Of a stretch of DNA of 64,000 nt, positions 22,501 to 37,730 are shown piece by piece (the stretch's first letter is position 1; every line of letters starts with the position of its first letter). The notes below the pieces were generated by a model. The model saw only the letters and a list, made by a program, of their open reading frames with translations, made no database searches and was not told the origin of the DNA. A program made the translations under genes and the position numbers. This DNA is from Sepioteuthis lessoniana. Taxonomy: Eukaryota; Mollusca; Cephalopoda; Myopsida; Loliginidae. The stretch covers positions 61,596,462-61,660,461 of the forward strand of contig OY757939.1 of assembly GCA_963585895.1 (NCBI GenBank), given 5' to 3'.

Positions 22501-25500
22501 GAACTATTAGTGTTATATAGCAATACTTGAAACTATTTAACTGTGTGCAAACAAAAGTAATACTTGAAACCATTTAACTATCTCCTAACAAATGAGTCTT
22601 GACTCATTTAGAAAAATGTTACCTACAAACTATTCACTGAAAAATTATATGTATAAACAGGATTTGGCATTAAATAACCCACAGTAGTTGATATACCATA
22701 AAACACAACCAAACAACCAACCCATCAACATTTATTTAGGTTGATATTTCTTCTCCAAGATGAAAAATATTAAAAATCAAGAATTTATTTGAAATATTCA
22801 TTAAAGAGAAGGGATTTTAATAGCATCCAAGATTTCCAAATGAACACAAAGTTGTCGTTCATACACATCATACGGTGTAAATAAGGCTGTAAGTAAGTGA
22901 AGTTGGCAAACGTAGAAAAGGGCAACCAGAAAGCTCCCTTTTCAATAGCTACTACACCAAAGTGTAGGCGTGGGTGCTACTGCTTTCACTGGATTGCTCC
23001 ACTTTACCCTTGATATGTACCTTATATTGCTGAGTGTTAAGCAAGGAGGTATCAAGTACTATTTTTAAAGTCTTTGGTATGACGCGACGTAGGATTGAAC
23101 CCAGGTCTCCCAGACCATTGGCAAACACTCTACCTACTAAACCAAATAAGACTGTAACCCATAACAAATAAATTATAAAACAACTTTCCCATAGCAGTGG
23201 TGGGCCGTAGAATAGACCAACTGCATCTCTGCAGAGGGGTAAAACTCCCTCCAATGAGTGTCCTGGATATGTCACTAAACAATCTGATGGTGAGGCTACA
23301 GTAATGCTTTGGGGAACGCAGAGTACCTCTTCATTGCCATTGCTCTCAGGTTCACTCTGATCCGAAGTAGTAGCACCTGAAAGGGTCCTATCTATGGGTC
23401 AAATAGAACTGTCTAACATTCAAACTGTGTGCAAACAAATGACTTATGCTCAATTGGATTGCTTGAAGTAGAACTGTTTTGATCAAATAATTTGCAAATA
23501 TCTCTTCAAAAGTTCATAGATTGCAAACTGGATGGCAAGATTTGAGTAAATGAATAGAAACAAAGTTATACACATATAAAATCTAAACTCACCCTGAGTC
23601 TGGACTGAACAATCTGCAATGGGTAAGTACTGATCGTAGCAAACATTTTTGCCAAAGCTCCAATTGTAAAGTACAGATAACCACTGAGTTCCTGAAATTA
23701 TATAAAGAAAATACATTAATTCAAGAGCAATGAATTTTACGTAATCTTCACTCATTCAATATATTGAGTTTGATTTGGTTTGTTTGGGTTTTATGGCATA
23801 TAAATCTCTGTAGGTTATTTAATGCCAAATCTTCTTTATACATATAAAGTAAAGTTAGCGACCATAGTCGAGGGTGACCCGAAGGCTCCCTTTTCGATAG
23901 CTACTACACCAAGGTGTAGGGGAGGGCGCTACTCCATTCCCAGGATTGCTCCACTTTACCCTTGAACCGTACCTTATAATGCTGAGTGTTAAGCAAGGTG
24001 GTATCAAGTTCCATTTTTAAAGTCTTTGGTATGACTCGACCTGGGATTGAACCCAGGTCTCCCGGGCCATTGGCGAACACTCTAACCGCTGGGCCAATGT
24101 CCCGGTTGATTTGGTTTGGTTGGGTTTTATGGCATATAAACCTTTGTAGGTTATTTAATGCCAAATCTTCTTTATACATATATATTACATATATATGATT
24201 TGGTTTGGTTGGGTTTTATGGCATATAAACCTCTGTAGGTTATTTAATGCCAAATCTTCTTTATACATATATATTACATATATATGATTTGGCTTGTTTG
24301 GGTTTTATGGCATATAAATCTTTGAAGGTTATTTAATGCCAAATCCATTTTTATACAAATCATCATCTTGCCACCAGCACAGATATCCCTGACCCTCTTT
24401 CGCCACTTCTCCCTATCGTTCATGGCCTCTGGCAGGTCTTCATGGCTACATCCCATATCCTCACATAGCTGCTGTATGTATGTTCGAACTGGTCGTCCTA
24501 CTTTTGCTTGGCCATATGCGGGGGTCCATAGGAGTACATCACTTATAAACAATTCAGTTTAGCATAAGCACAGTTTAATTGTCAAAAACATTTTTATTTC
24601 AAACTATTCAATTAATTCAAACAGTTCTAATACAAACGATTCAGTTTAGTATAAGTGTATTTTTTGTTTACTCACAGTTAAATGTCAAAATAGAAACAAT
24701 TAGCGTTAGTACAGTTTCAATGTCAAAAACAGTTGTCTTTCAAACTATTCAGTTTAGTATACATATGCGGTTTACATCTCAATACAGTTCTATTTCAAGC
24801 ATTTCAGCTCAATATAAAGACTCAGTTTAGTTCTAATTAACTTATAGATAGGACCCTATCAGGTGTTACCACTCCTGGTCAGAGTGGACCGGGGAGCGAT
24901 AGCAACGCAGGGATACTCCACATTCCCTAGAGCTCCAGAATTACTGGAGCCTCACCTTCAGATTGTTTAGAGTCATATCCAGGATCCTCATGCCCGTAAT
25001 GTAATGGTTATCGTCATAGGAAATGGACACGGCAACACAAGTTCAAATCCTGGACGAGACTGATCGCATTTCACATAGCACTAATACCCTTGGGAAAGGT
25101 ATGAATCCAATTATTCTCCCTCCAGCTATGGGTAAATAGTAGGACAGACTAGGTTCTTCAGCCTTGGTGAGGCAACGAGTCTAGGAGAAGGAAAACTCTG
25201 AATTCAAACCTGTTAAACTCCGCTTAAAAATTGACCTTGTGTCATATCCTGCCTGAGCAGAGGGGTTGGTAAATATACATATCCAGGATCCTCGTTGAGG
25301 TGGAGGGTTATCCCTTTACAAAGAAGCAGTCGGTGTATTCAACACCCCCAGCTGATTGGGCAACTAAATATTGGGTTTCATTCAATATTAACAACACATC
25401 TCAAAATCTCAGACAAAAAACAATGAAGATTAGGATATTCATCAAATATTAACAAGAGTAATTATTAATATTCTGCATTAGTATTTAGTCTATCATTTTA

Positions 25501-28500
25501 ATAAGATTGTTTTATTCAATCATAAAATAAGGCAATTAAAAAAAAACGTTTGAGGAGCAGTTATCTCCAGTCCAGACACACTTTACACAAATCCCCTAGA
25601 GAGCAACTCATGAAATATCATGTAGATCTGAACTTGTGTGATATCCCACCTAAAAATACATACTTTGGAGTGACTCATGAGATATATAAGATATCTCATC
25701 AGTTACTCCCAAGGGATAAGTTGAAGTATGTATTTACGCAATCCTTCCACCATGGGGAGGATATCACACAAGTTCGGATATATGATATATTTCATCATTT
25801 GCTTTACTCTAATCAAATGGGATTCATGTGAAGTACGTATTCACACAAGTTCGGATATATGATATATTTCATCATTTGCTTTACACTAATCAAATGGGAT
25901 TCATGTGAAGTACGTATTCACACAAAACTGATTGGACTAACAAAACAAAAGCATATGTGGGGGTCCATAGGAGTTCATCACTTACAGACAATTCAGTTTA
26001 GCATAAGTACACAGTTTAACTATACAAAACATTTCTATTTCAAACTATTCAATTTATTCAAACAGTTCTAATTCAAACAATTCAGTTTAGTATAGGTATA
26101 GTTTTTGTTTACTCACAGTTAAATGTCAAAATAGAAACAATTAGCGTTAGTACAGTTTCAATGTCAAAAACAGTTCTCTTTCAAACTATTCAGTTTTGCA
26201 GTTTGTTAAATATTACCCAATTGCAAGCCAGGTAAATTCATCACCTCTCTGAACTTTCTGGGCTGGTGTGCCCAAATAAATAACCTTCTATTTTCTTTTT
26301 CCTGTCAGTTTTGATTTCGTCTTCGATTGATCAGAGGTCATGAAGAGAAATCAGTAACCCAGCATTATCTTTCTGTTAAATGGTTTATCATGTAACATTC
26401 TATATTAAAAAAATGATTTGAAAACGTTATCAAAGGGCAAATACTTACCTTTGTTTTACAAATAATTTGGAAATATCTCTTCAAAAGTTCATAGATTGCA
26501 AACTGGATGGCAGGATTTGTGGAAAGCAATAGAGATGGTCCAGTTCCATTCCATAAAGCATGTAACCCTTCGGTTTTGGTTATTTTCTGTAAAGCATCTG
26601 CAAAAAAAAAAAGACATTTTCTTATTGCAATGTTCACCATTTTATGATTATTGAAAGAACTATTTTTACATTTGCCGAATTTACGAAAAATGTGGTAAAG
26701 AATTTTGTCACATAAAGTTAATCTTATACAAGAGCGAGTTAAAAGTTTTTGCCAGTTCAGTCAACTGGAGGTGGCAGGGCCGTAGAATAGACCAACTACA
26801 TCTCTGCAGAGGGGTAAAACTCCCTCCAATGAGTGTCCTGTATGTGACACTAAACAATCAGATGGTGAGGCTATAGTAATGTTTTGGGGAATGCAGAGTA
26901 CCTCTTCGTTGACATTGCTCCCAGGTCCACTCTGATCCAAAGTAGTAGCACGTAAAAGGGTCTTATCTATAGGTCAAATAGAACTGTTTAACATTCAAAC
27001 TGTGTGCAAACAAATGACTTATGCTAAACTTGAAGTAGAACTGTTTGATCATTTAACTGTGTAAAAATAAATGACTGATGTTTAATTGAATTATTCGTGA
27101 TACATAGCAATACTTAAAACCATTTAACTTTGCTGACTTTTGCTAAATTGAATTGTTTGAAGCAGAACTGTTTGATCGTTTAACTATGTGTAAACAAACC
27201 ACTAATGTTTAATTGAATTCTTAGTGATAGATAGCAATACTTTGGACTATGTAACTTTGTTGACGTATGCTTATAAATCTTATATATCTATTATATATGT
27301 ATAAACTGTAGTTGGTGACCTTAGTTGAGGGTGACCCAAAGGATCCCTTTTCAATTGCTACTACACCAAGGTGTAGAAGAGGGCACTACTCCTTTCCCTG
27401 GATTGCTCCACTTTACCTTGATCCTTACCTTATAATCCTGAGTGTTAAGCAAGGTAACATCAGGTACGATTTTTTGAGTTTTTGGTATGACTTGACCTGG
27501 GATTAAACCAAGGTCTCCCGGGCCACTGGTGAACACTCTAACCATTAGGCCAAACCAAATGAAAGCAAAATATTTTGCCATATTTTGGTAACATGAAGCA
27601 CAATTTAGATGCTTTTACCAAGGTTTGAAGGTGACAAATCACATTGGACTGTGTAATACCAAGTTTTCCTGATACTGTCCCCGAGCTACTCTTGGGATTT
27701 TCTTCTATGGCTTGAAGCATAACCTCAGAATCCATGCTTTTAGGTCCATCTGACCTTACTTGATTGTTAAATTTCTTGTAACCTAAGTGAAATTTCTTGA
27801 ATCATCCGATTACAGTACAGAGATCAACTGCACTTTTGTAATATAATGGCCGAGGGATTTCGTTTTATGCCTTCAGGTTTAGTTAGGTTGAGAACCTTTC
27901 GGCTCAGTGCATGGGTTACTTAGGTGCAACATTAACACAGGTGTTCACATGTGCAGGCGGAGCGGACATGTCACTCAGAGATGTCACAATAGCCCAGATG
28001 GGAAACAGGGTACAGAGTGCGGGTGACGTCACGCACCGGAAGCACACGAAGAATTTTGGGGTTTTTGAAAAAGTCAGTTAGTTGCATGAGATGGGGGGGC
28101 AGATGAAAAAGCCAGAATAGAAAGAATGTGTATCTCTCTCCTTATGTCAAAGAACCTTTAAACTCAAAGGTAATAAAAAGTTTTGTACCTGAACTAAGAA
28201 GTCAAAAGTGTTTTCGTGTTTCGAGATTCTATGTATATATGTTATGAACAGTCTATGTATGTTTCACATATCCATATCATGGGTAAGGTACACTTTAACC
28301 TTTTGCACCAAAAAATGTTTTTGGTCGCTTCCACCGTGTAATGGCCAAGTTCAAACTCATAAAGAATAAGTTCCCAAATTAGACTCAATTGCACATTCAT
28401 CTGTGCAGCTTTCCAATCACATAGAGTGAAACAATGCACAATATCTCAGTGCACTTCATCTTTATTGTTATTTCCAGATCGTTTCGGCCGATATGTCCTC

Positions 28501-31500
28501 TGGCCTTCTTCAGATGTTTGTCGAACTCAGGAGCCTACACGGAATTTCAAACAGCAGGACACATAGCGTAACGGTTATAGGTGTTGGTTCCCTAAACTTC
28601 TAAGGAGATAATCATCTGGAGGTTGCAGGTTCAATCCTGACTGCAGGTGAGTAACAATATAAAAATGCTTAACACTTGTACTCAGTTATGACTAACGGAA
28701 TCAGAACAAGCAACCCCCGTGGATTCAATAAAGGATGTAGTTCAAAGTTCAGTGAAGGTTTCTGAGTTCAACAAACACCTGAAGAAGGCCAGAGGACATA
28801 TCGGCTGAAATGTTGCAGAAATAACAATAAAGATGAAGACAATAGTCCAAAAACCCTTAATGATAAAAATCATCAAGCTTCGTCTCAGAAATTTAAACAA
28901 CTAATGTCAGTGCACTATTACAATACTACGAACTACAGTGGTTACCTACCATGACTTGAACCGCTTCAGTCATGTGATATATGCACCATAAACTGCGACA
29001 GACAAAAATACAGTAAAACTTTTGTTTCATCCTTGTATTATGTGACTTCTAATAATCCTTAGTAAGCAACTGTACCATCAAGCAACAATTCTTAATACAA
29101 ATAATTTGCACACAGTTAAGTGGTTTCAAGTATTCCTATGTAACAATAATAATTCTATTTAATAATCATGTTACTTGTTAGCATAATGGCTAAAGTGTTG
29201 GAAAGTGGCTTCAAAGTAAATGCGTTCAAATTCCAGTCGCACTATTACATTCACTTTTGAACTAATACCCTTTTGAAAGGCATTAACCCCTTTATTCCTC
29301 CTCCATCTATGGGTTAAATAGCATCCCTACTGTCATTCTACAAGAATCTTGTATTAGGCATTAAATAACCCTCAAAATATATCTAATTGATTTCATCTAT
29401 AAAAACATAGATACTCATAGTGATCCTATTTACCCAACCCCTCTGCTCGGGCAGGATATGACACAAGGTCAATTTTTAAGCTGAGTTTAACAGGTTTTAA
29501 TTCAGAGTTTTCCTTCTCCTAGACTAGTTGCCTCACCAAGGCTGAAGAACCCAGTCTGTCCTACTATTTACCCATAGCTGGAGGGAGAATAATTGGATTC
29601 ATACCTTTCCCAAGGGTATTAGTGCTATTTGAAATGCAATCAGTCTCGTCTAGGATTTGAACTCGAGTCACCGTGTCCATTTCCTACGACGATAACAAAT
29701 ACACCATGGGCACCTCATAGTGATCAATGAACAAATTATAGCTAAAATGTTTTTAACACATTCATTGACCTGAGGTCACTTAAAAAATAAGACTCTTTTA
29801 CTTGATCCTCCACGTGTTTAGGCCTCCTAGGCATGGCCTGGTTGCACAACTACACAGTCAAATCATATTTTCTTTTTAGATTTTTGGGTTTTATTGATTT
29901 AAATCATTCAGCAATGGAGTATTGTAATTATGAAACATTTTTCAAGTTGAATGTATTAATCATAGCAGGAAGGTAAAACCAGCAATCTTTAATTAAATAT
30001 GGTAATTATAAGCTTGAATTTTGATTGATACTATAAAATTGGTTTAATTTATTTGTGTAATTGCATATCAACTCCTCATGGATTATCTTATGCTTAAATT
30101 TGATTCCGTAATCAATTTGATTTTGAAAGTTTGATTTTAATAACAATCATTAATATTTTGTTTGGTTCGGTTTATTTAATGACATATCAACTCCTTATGG
30201 GTTATTTTATGCTGAAATTTGATTCCATAATCAATTTGATTTTGAAAGTTTGATTTTAATAACAATCATTAATATTTTGTTTGGTTTGGTTTATTTAATG
30301 ACATATCAACTCCTTATGGGTTATTTTATGCTGAAATTTGATTAATTTGTAAATGTTTGATTGTAATCATAAGTATTAATAGTCTTGATTTGTTTAATGA
30401 CATATCAACCATCAATGATTATTTAATACCAAAACCATCTTTGGAGAAGAATAGTATTGATACTATTTAACCCATACAAGGAGGGATAAAGGGGTTCATA
30501 CCTTTTCAATGGGTATTAGTCCAAAAGTGAATGTAATAGTGTGACTGAAGTTTGAACTCCCTACAAGGCAGCAGTCTAGTCATTACACTAAGGAAATTCC
30601 CCTTAATAGGTTTGGTTTGTTTTATTCATTTAAGGTGTTTGTCGAACTCAGGAACCTATACGGAATTTCAAACAGCAGGACACATAGCTTAACAGTTATA
30701 GGTGTTGGTTCCCTAAGCTTCTAAGGAGATAATCATCTGGAGGTTGCAGGTTCAATCCTGACTGCAGGCGAGTAACAATATAGAAATGCTTAACACTTGT
30801 ACTCGGTTATGACTAACGGGATGAGAACAAGCAACCCCCGTGGATTCAATAAAGGATGTAGTTCAAAGTTCAGTGAAGGTTTCCGAATATATGTCAGCAG
30901 TCTAGTCATTACACAAAGGAAATTCCCCTTTATAGGTTTGGTTTGTTTTATTCATTTAATGGCATCTCAACTCTTAATGGTAGGGATCTTACCATTCTGT
31001 AAAGGATATCGTCAGCCCTGCCAACAAAGCAAAAGTATGTGTGAGTATAGGCAGCATTTGGGAGGTGCCCGTGGTGTAATGGTTATCATCGTAGGAATTG
31101 GACACGGCGACACGAGTTCATATCCTGGAGTGATTGCATTTCACATAGCACTAATTCCCTTGGGAAAGGTATGAATCCAATTATTCTCCCTCCAGCTATG
31201 GGTAAATGGTAGGGCAGACTAGGTTCTTCAGCCTTGGTGAGGCAACTAGTCTAGGAGAAGGAAAACTCTGAATTCAAACTCCGCTTTAAAAAATTGACCT
31301 TGTGTCATATCCTGCCCGAGCGGACGGGTTGGGTAAATATGATGAAATATGATAGGCAGCATGTATGGATGCGTGTGTCTAGCATCATAAGAAGGAGAGC
31401 TTCAAAATTTAGGAAGATAAGCAGATTTAAATAAATACTAAATGTGGGGATGAAAGGGTTATTCTTTAAATTCTGTTATAAACTCAACCTTTAGTACTAA

Positions 31501-34500
31501 TACAGTCTGTAAAAAAATACTTTTAATTCACCCTTTTATTCTATTTAGCCAACCCCTCCCCTCGGGCAGGATATAACACAAGTTCAATTTTTAAGCTGAG
31601 TTTAACAGGTTTGAATTCAGAGTTTTTCCTTCTCCTAGACTAGTTGCCTCTCCAAGGCTGAAGAAATTACTCTGCCCTACTATTTACCCATAGCTGGAGG
31701 GAGAATAATTGGATTCATACCTTTCCCAAGGGTATTAGTGCTATGTGAAATGCAATCAGTCTCGTCCAGGATTTGAACTCGTGTCACCGTGTTCATTTCC
31801 TACGACAATAACCATTACACCACGGGCACCTCCAATTCACCCTTTCATGAAGACATCAAAATACTATACCCCAAAATATCATTAATAAGTAAGAAGAACA
31901 ACCCAAAGGCTCCATTTTCAGTAGCTACAACACCAAGGTGTGGCGGAGAGCACTACTTCTTTCCTTAAATTTCGCCATCTACCCTTGATCTGTACCTTAT
32001 AATACTGGGTGTTAAGCAAGGAAGCATCAAGTATCATTTTTTGAGTCTTTGATATGACTTGACCTGTGATTGAACCCCAGTCTCCAAAGGCATTAGCAAA
32101 CACTGTGACCATTATATCAACTATTATTGTATATATTAGAGTATACTGAAAGTATTTTTCCTTTTTACAGACCTTTCACTTCAAAGATGATTTCATGTAC
32201 ATATCTCAAGACTATCTATGATAACACTATATTATTTTACACTTTTGAGAGTTTTTCACACCTGCATTAGCTGATGGTTTTTCATTGAAATTTGAGAAAC
32301 AGCAAGTTTCAACAATCTGAGAATTAATTTTTTATTTTTTGCGGACTTTCTGTCCTCATCTTGGTAGTTTTTGTGTTGTTTCTTCTTTCACTACGTTTCG
32401 GCCAAATTTCACCTCTGGCCTTCTTCAGGTGATTTACCACGACCTCGGATAGGAATGCTGAGTCTTGTAACCGTATCCCCAGTAATTACTGCCTTCCATA
32501 GTTGTCGTCTATCGCACCACGTTTTTTGACCAAGTAAACCTCTGGCCAGCTTGGGTAGGATTTGAAACCGCTATCTTCTGACAATGCTCACCTGGAACCA
32601 GAGAGACTCAACGCCTCTATCCGCTGCGCCACAGAGCCCATGGCGCAGCGGATAGAGGCGTTGAGTCTCTCTGGTGTAGTGAAAGAAGAAACAACACAAA
32701 AACTACCAAGATGAGGACAGAAAGTCTGCAATAAATAAAAAATTAATTCTCAGATTAAGAAGCCTCATCTCAAAATGATTCCAATTAAAGACAAGTTTCC
32801 ATAAGTCTCCAGAACTATTCTTAGTGTTCTGACTGACCTCAATGATGCTGTAGTTTGGATGGTCTCCACTTGTCCTCTTCTTTCCAAGTCCTTCAATCCC
32901 TGTACCAACCCTTTGGTGACTGTACCAAATGCACCAATTACAATTGGTATCACAGTCACTTTCATGCTTCATAGTTTTTTTCAGTTCTCTAGCAAGGTCA
33001 ACGCACTAATCTCTCTTTTCTCTTTCATTATTATTATCATATTTACCCAACCCCTCCACTCGGGCAGGATATGACACAAGGTCAATTTTTTAAGCGGAGT
33101 TTGAATTCAGAGTTTTCCTTCTCCTAGACTAGTTGCCTCACCAAGGCTGAAGAACCTAGTCTGCCCTACTATTTACCCATAGCTGGAGGGAGAATAATTG
33201 GATTCATACCTTTCCCAAGGGTATTAATACTATGTGAAATGCAATCAGTCTCATCCAGGATTTGAACTCATGTCACCATGTCCATTTCCTACGACGATAA
33301 CCATTACACCACGGCACTTCATTATTATTATTATAATGAATGAAACATATCTTCATTTTTTATCAGACCTTTACTCTAAGGTTAATTCCATTCATAGATC
33401 TAAAAACTATCTCAGAGTATCATTGATATTATTATTGTATATATCAGGGTGTATTGAATGTATTTTTTACTGGTCAATAGATAAAGATATGATTTTTTAA
33501 AAGTACTGTAGTTTTAAGTGGTCCATGTAGTTTTCTTTTCTGGAAACCAGGGCTTCATTTATTCAAGGAAATGTTGAATATGCAGGCCACTCCTTCAGCA
33601 GAGTGTGAAGTCAACATAATGTGAGCCCGACCAGCAGTGCAAGATTGATAATATTTTATCGAACTTCTATGTTCAATCACCACAACATGATCATTATTCA
33701 CCCTTAGAAACACTTTTAGTGTTAATCGATAATGATTTTTAGCCACAGTATAAATCAATAATGATTTTTAGCCACAGTATTAATCAATAATGATTTTAGC
33801 CACAGTATTAATCAATAATGATTTTTAGCCACAGTATTAATCAATAATGATTTTTAGCCACAGTATTAATCCATAATGATTTTCAGCCACAGTATTAATC
33901 AATAATGATTTTAGCCACAGTATTAATCAATAATGATTTTTAACCACAGTATCAATCAATAATGATTTTTAGCCACAGTATTAATCAATAATGATTTTTA
34001 GCCACAGTATTAATCAATAATGATTTTTAGCCACAGTATTAATCAATAATGATTTTTAGCCACAGTATTAATCAATAATGATTTTCAGCCACAGAATAAA
34101 TCAATAATGATTTTTAGCCACAGAATAAATCAATAATGATTTTTAGCCACAGTATTAATCAATAATGATTTTTAGCCACAGTATAAATCAATAATAATTT
34201 TTATCCTGATATTAGTCAATGATAATTCTAATCAGCAGTATTAATCAATAATGGTTTTTAACTGCAGTATCAATAAATAATTTTTAGCTGCAAAATAAAT
34301 CAATAATGATTTTTAGCCACAGTATTGATCATTAATGATTCTTTTTAGGACTATTAATCAATAAGGACATCTGCTAGATATTAATCAAGAATCATTCTTA
34401 GCTGTAGTATTAATCAAAAATGATTTTTCATTGCAGAATTAATCAATAATGATTTTTAGCCACATTATTCATCAAAAATTATTGTTTGCTACAGTATTAA

Positions 34501-37232
34501 TCAATAATGATTTTTAGCCACCGTATTAATCAATAATGATTCTTACCTGCAGTATTGATCGATAAATTATTTTTAACCACAGTATTAACCAATAAAAAAT
34601 TTTTAGCCACTAAATAAATGAAAGATTTTTAGTTGCAGGATTATTCAATAACAAATTTTAGCCATTTTATTAATGAATGATTTTTATCCAGAGAACTAAT
34701 TGATAATTATCGATTAATTCTTTGGCTAAAAATCATTATATTGATTTTTAGCCACAGTATTAATGTATTATGATTTTTAACCACAGTATTAATCAATAAT
34801 GATTTTTAGCCACAGCTAATTAATCAATAATGATTTTTAGCTGCAAAATTAATCAATAATAATTTTTAGGCACAGCATTAAATATTAATGATTTTTAATG
34901 GCAGTATTAATCAATGATTTCAGCCACAATATTAATCAATAACAATTTTAGATGTCTTATTGATTAATAATGATTTTTAACCTGAGCTTAATCAGGAATG
35001 ATTCTTACCAGCAGTATTAATCAATAATGATTCATATCTGCAGTATCAATAATGATTTTTAGCCAAAGTATTAATCAATACTGATTTTAGCCAGATATTA
35101 ATCAATAATGATTCTCTGCAGCAGTATTTATTGATAATGATTTTTAGCCAGAGTATTAATAAAAAGGCTTTTTAACCACAGTATTAATCAATACTGTGTA
35201 TTAGCTGCAGTTTTAATCAATGATTTTTGGCTGGAGTATTAATCTATCAACCAGCTCATTGACCTAGTGGGTAGAGTGTTCGGCAATGGTCCGGGAAATC
35301 TGGGTTCAATCCCACATCGCATCATACCAAAGACTTTAAAAATGGTACTTGATACCTCCTTGCTTAACACTCAGCAATATAAGGTATATATAAAGGGTAA
35401 AGTGGAGCAATCCAGTCAAAGGAGTAGGGCACTCCCCGACACTTCAGTTTAAGTAGCTATTGAAAAAAGAGCCTTTGGGTTGCCCTCAAGTGTGGTCGCC
35501 AACTTTACTTACTTTATTAATCTATCATGATTTTTAGCCACAGTATTTTTCAATAGTGACTTTTAGCTGCAGTATTAATCAATAACAATTTTTACCTGAA
35601 GTATTAATCAATAATGATTTTTAGCCACAGTATAAATTAATAATGATTTTTAGTCGCAGAATTTATCAATGATTTTTAGCCATGGTATTAATCAATAACG
35701 ATTTTTAACGGCGAAATTTATCAATGATTTTTAGCCACAGTATAAATCATTAATAATTTTTAGCCACAGAATTTATCAATGATTTTTAGTTGTAGTATGA
35801 ATCAATATTGATTCTTAGCTGCAGTAAAAATCAATAATGGTTTGTAAGTGCAGAATTTATCAATAATTTTCAGCCAAAGTATTAATAAATAATAATTTTA
35901 CTAGCATCATTAATCAAGAATGATTTTTAGCCTCAGAATTTATTAATAATATTTAGCTGCAGTGTTCATCAGTAATAATTTTTAGCCACAGTATTAATCA
36001 ATAATGATCATTTTCTACAATAATAAATAATCAATAATGATTTTTAGCCTCAGAATTTATCAATGATTTTTAGACACAGTATTAATTAATAATAATTTTT
36101 AGCTGCAGCCTTAATCAATAATGATTTTTATCAACTGTAATAATCAATAATGATTTCTAGCAGTTGAATTTTTTAATGATTTCTAGCTGAAGTATTAATC
36201 AATTATGATTTTTAGCCACAAAATTTATCTATTATTCTTAACCACAATATTGATCAATAATGATTTTTGGCCTCAGAATTTGTCAATAATTTTTAGCTGA
36301 AATATTAATCAGTAATGACTTTTAGCTGAAGAATTTATCAATTATTTTTAGCTACAGTATTGATCAATAATGATTTTTAGCCACCAAATTTATCAATGAT
36401 TTCTAGCTACAATATTAATCAGAAATGTTTTCTAGCCACAATATTAATCAATAATGATTTTTAGCCACAGTATTGATCAATAACGATTTTTAACTGGAGA
36501 ATTTAACAATGATTTTTACCTGCAGTAATAATCAATAAGGATTTTTACCTGCAGTATTAATCAGTAATGATTTTTAGCCACAACATCAATCAATATTGAT
36601 TTTTATTGAACTCTCCTTTATTTAAATTTTTTAATCAACTAATAATTTTTTTCTTTCTTTTTCAGTCTTAGAAATACTTTCAGAGCAAAATAAAGGTGGT
36701 TCATGCTGTAAGGGTTTATGGAAAGAGGCAAAACTGCATCAACTTACCCCAGATTCCGGAATACAACTCAATGTATTGGGGTTGTGACTCACCCAGACAC
36801 TTTACCTTCACTCCTCGCACCTTTATTCTTGTGTTTGCGACCCATAGTGGGGAGGTAATCAATACATTGATCACAGCTGAATAAAAAAATTTCAAAAAAA
36901 TAGAAAACAGACATGAGTTGTTTATTTTTTTGGCAAACAGAAGTAATGACTTTTGGGGAATGGGGAATTCATAGGGGAATATATTAGGGCATATCAAGAA
37001 GAATTGCATTTTGTTTTTGTTTTTACAGACTTTTACTTCAAAGGTTTTATTTTTTCAGGTACATAATTAAAGACTTTACAACTCCACAACATTATTATTA
37101 AGTAAAGAGAAATCAGAAGTATTTTCCTTTTTTACATAACTTTACTCCTAAGTTTATTGAATGTATACATCTAAAGACAATTACTCTAATAAATTAGTAT
37201 ATATAGAAATATATATATATATGTTAGGGTGT

Positions 37233-37274
<42 letters not shown>

Positions 37275-37567
37275 AGGGTGTATCATAATTGAATGTATAC
37301 ATCAAAAGACTATTACTCTAATAAATTAGTATATATAGAAATATATATATATGTTAGGGTGTATCATTATTGAATGTATACAACTAAAGACTATTACTCT
37401 AATAAATTAGTATATATAGGAATATATATATATATATATGTTAGGGTGTATTATATATATATATATATATATATATGTTAGGGTGTATCATAATTGAATG
37501 TATACATCAAAAGACTATTACTCTAATAAATTAGTATATATAGAAATATATATATATGTTAGGGTGT

Positions 37568-37607
<40 letters not shown>

Positions 37608-37694
37608 AGGGTGTATCATTATTGAATGTATACAACTAAAGACTATTACTCTAATAAATTAGTATATATAGAAATATATATGTTAGGGTGTATC

Positions 37695-37730
<36 letters not shown>

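Noticed and set aside
28556-28670. tRNA gene (A and B boxes, cloverleaf-like)
   Set aside because: Part of a repeated SINE-4 head; the same holds for the other SINE heads in the window.
33735-36620. CRISPR-like array
   Set aside because: Units abut with no unique spacers, and the DNA is eukaryotic; it is a minisatellite.
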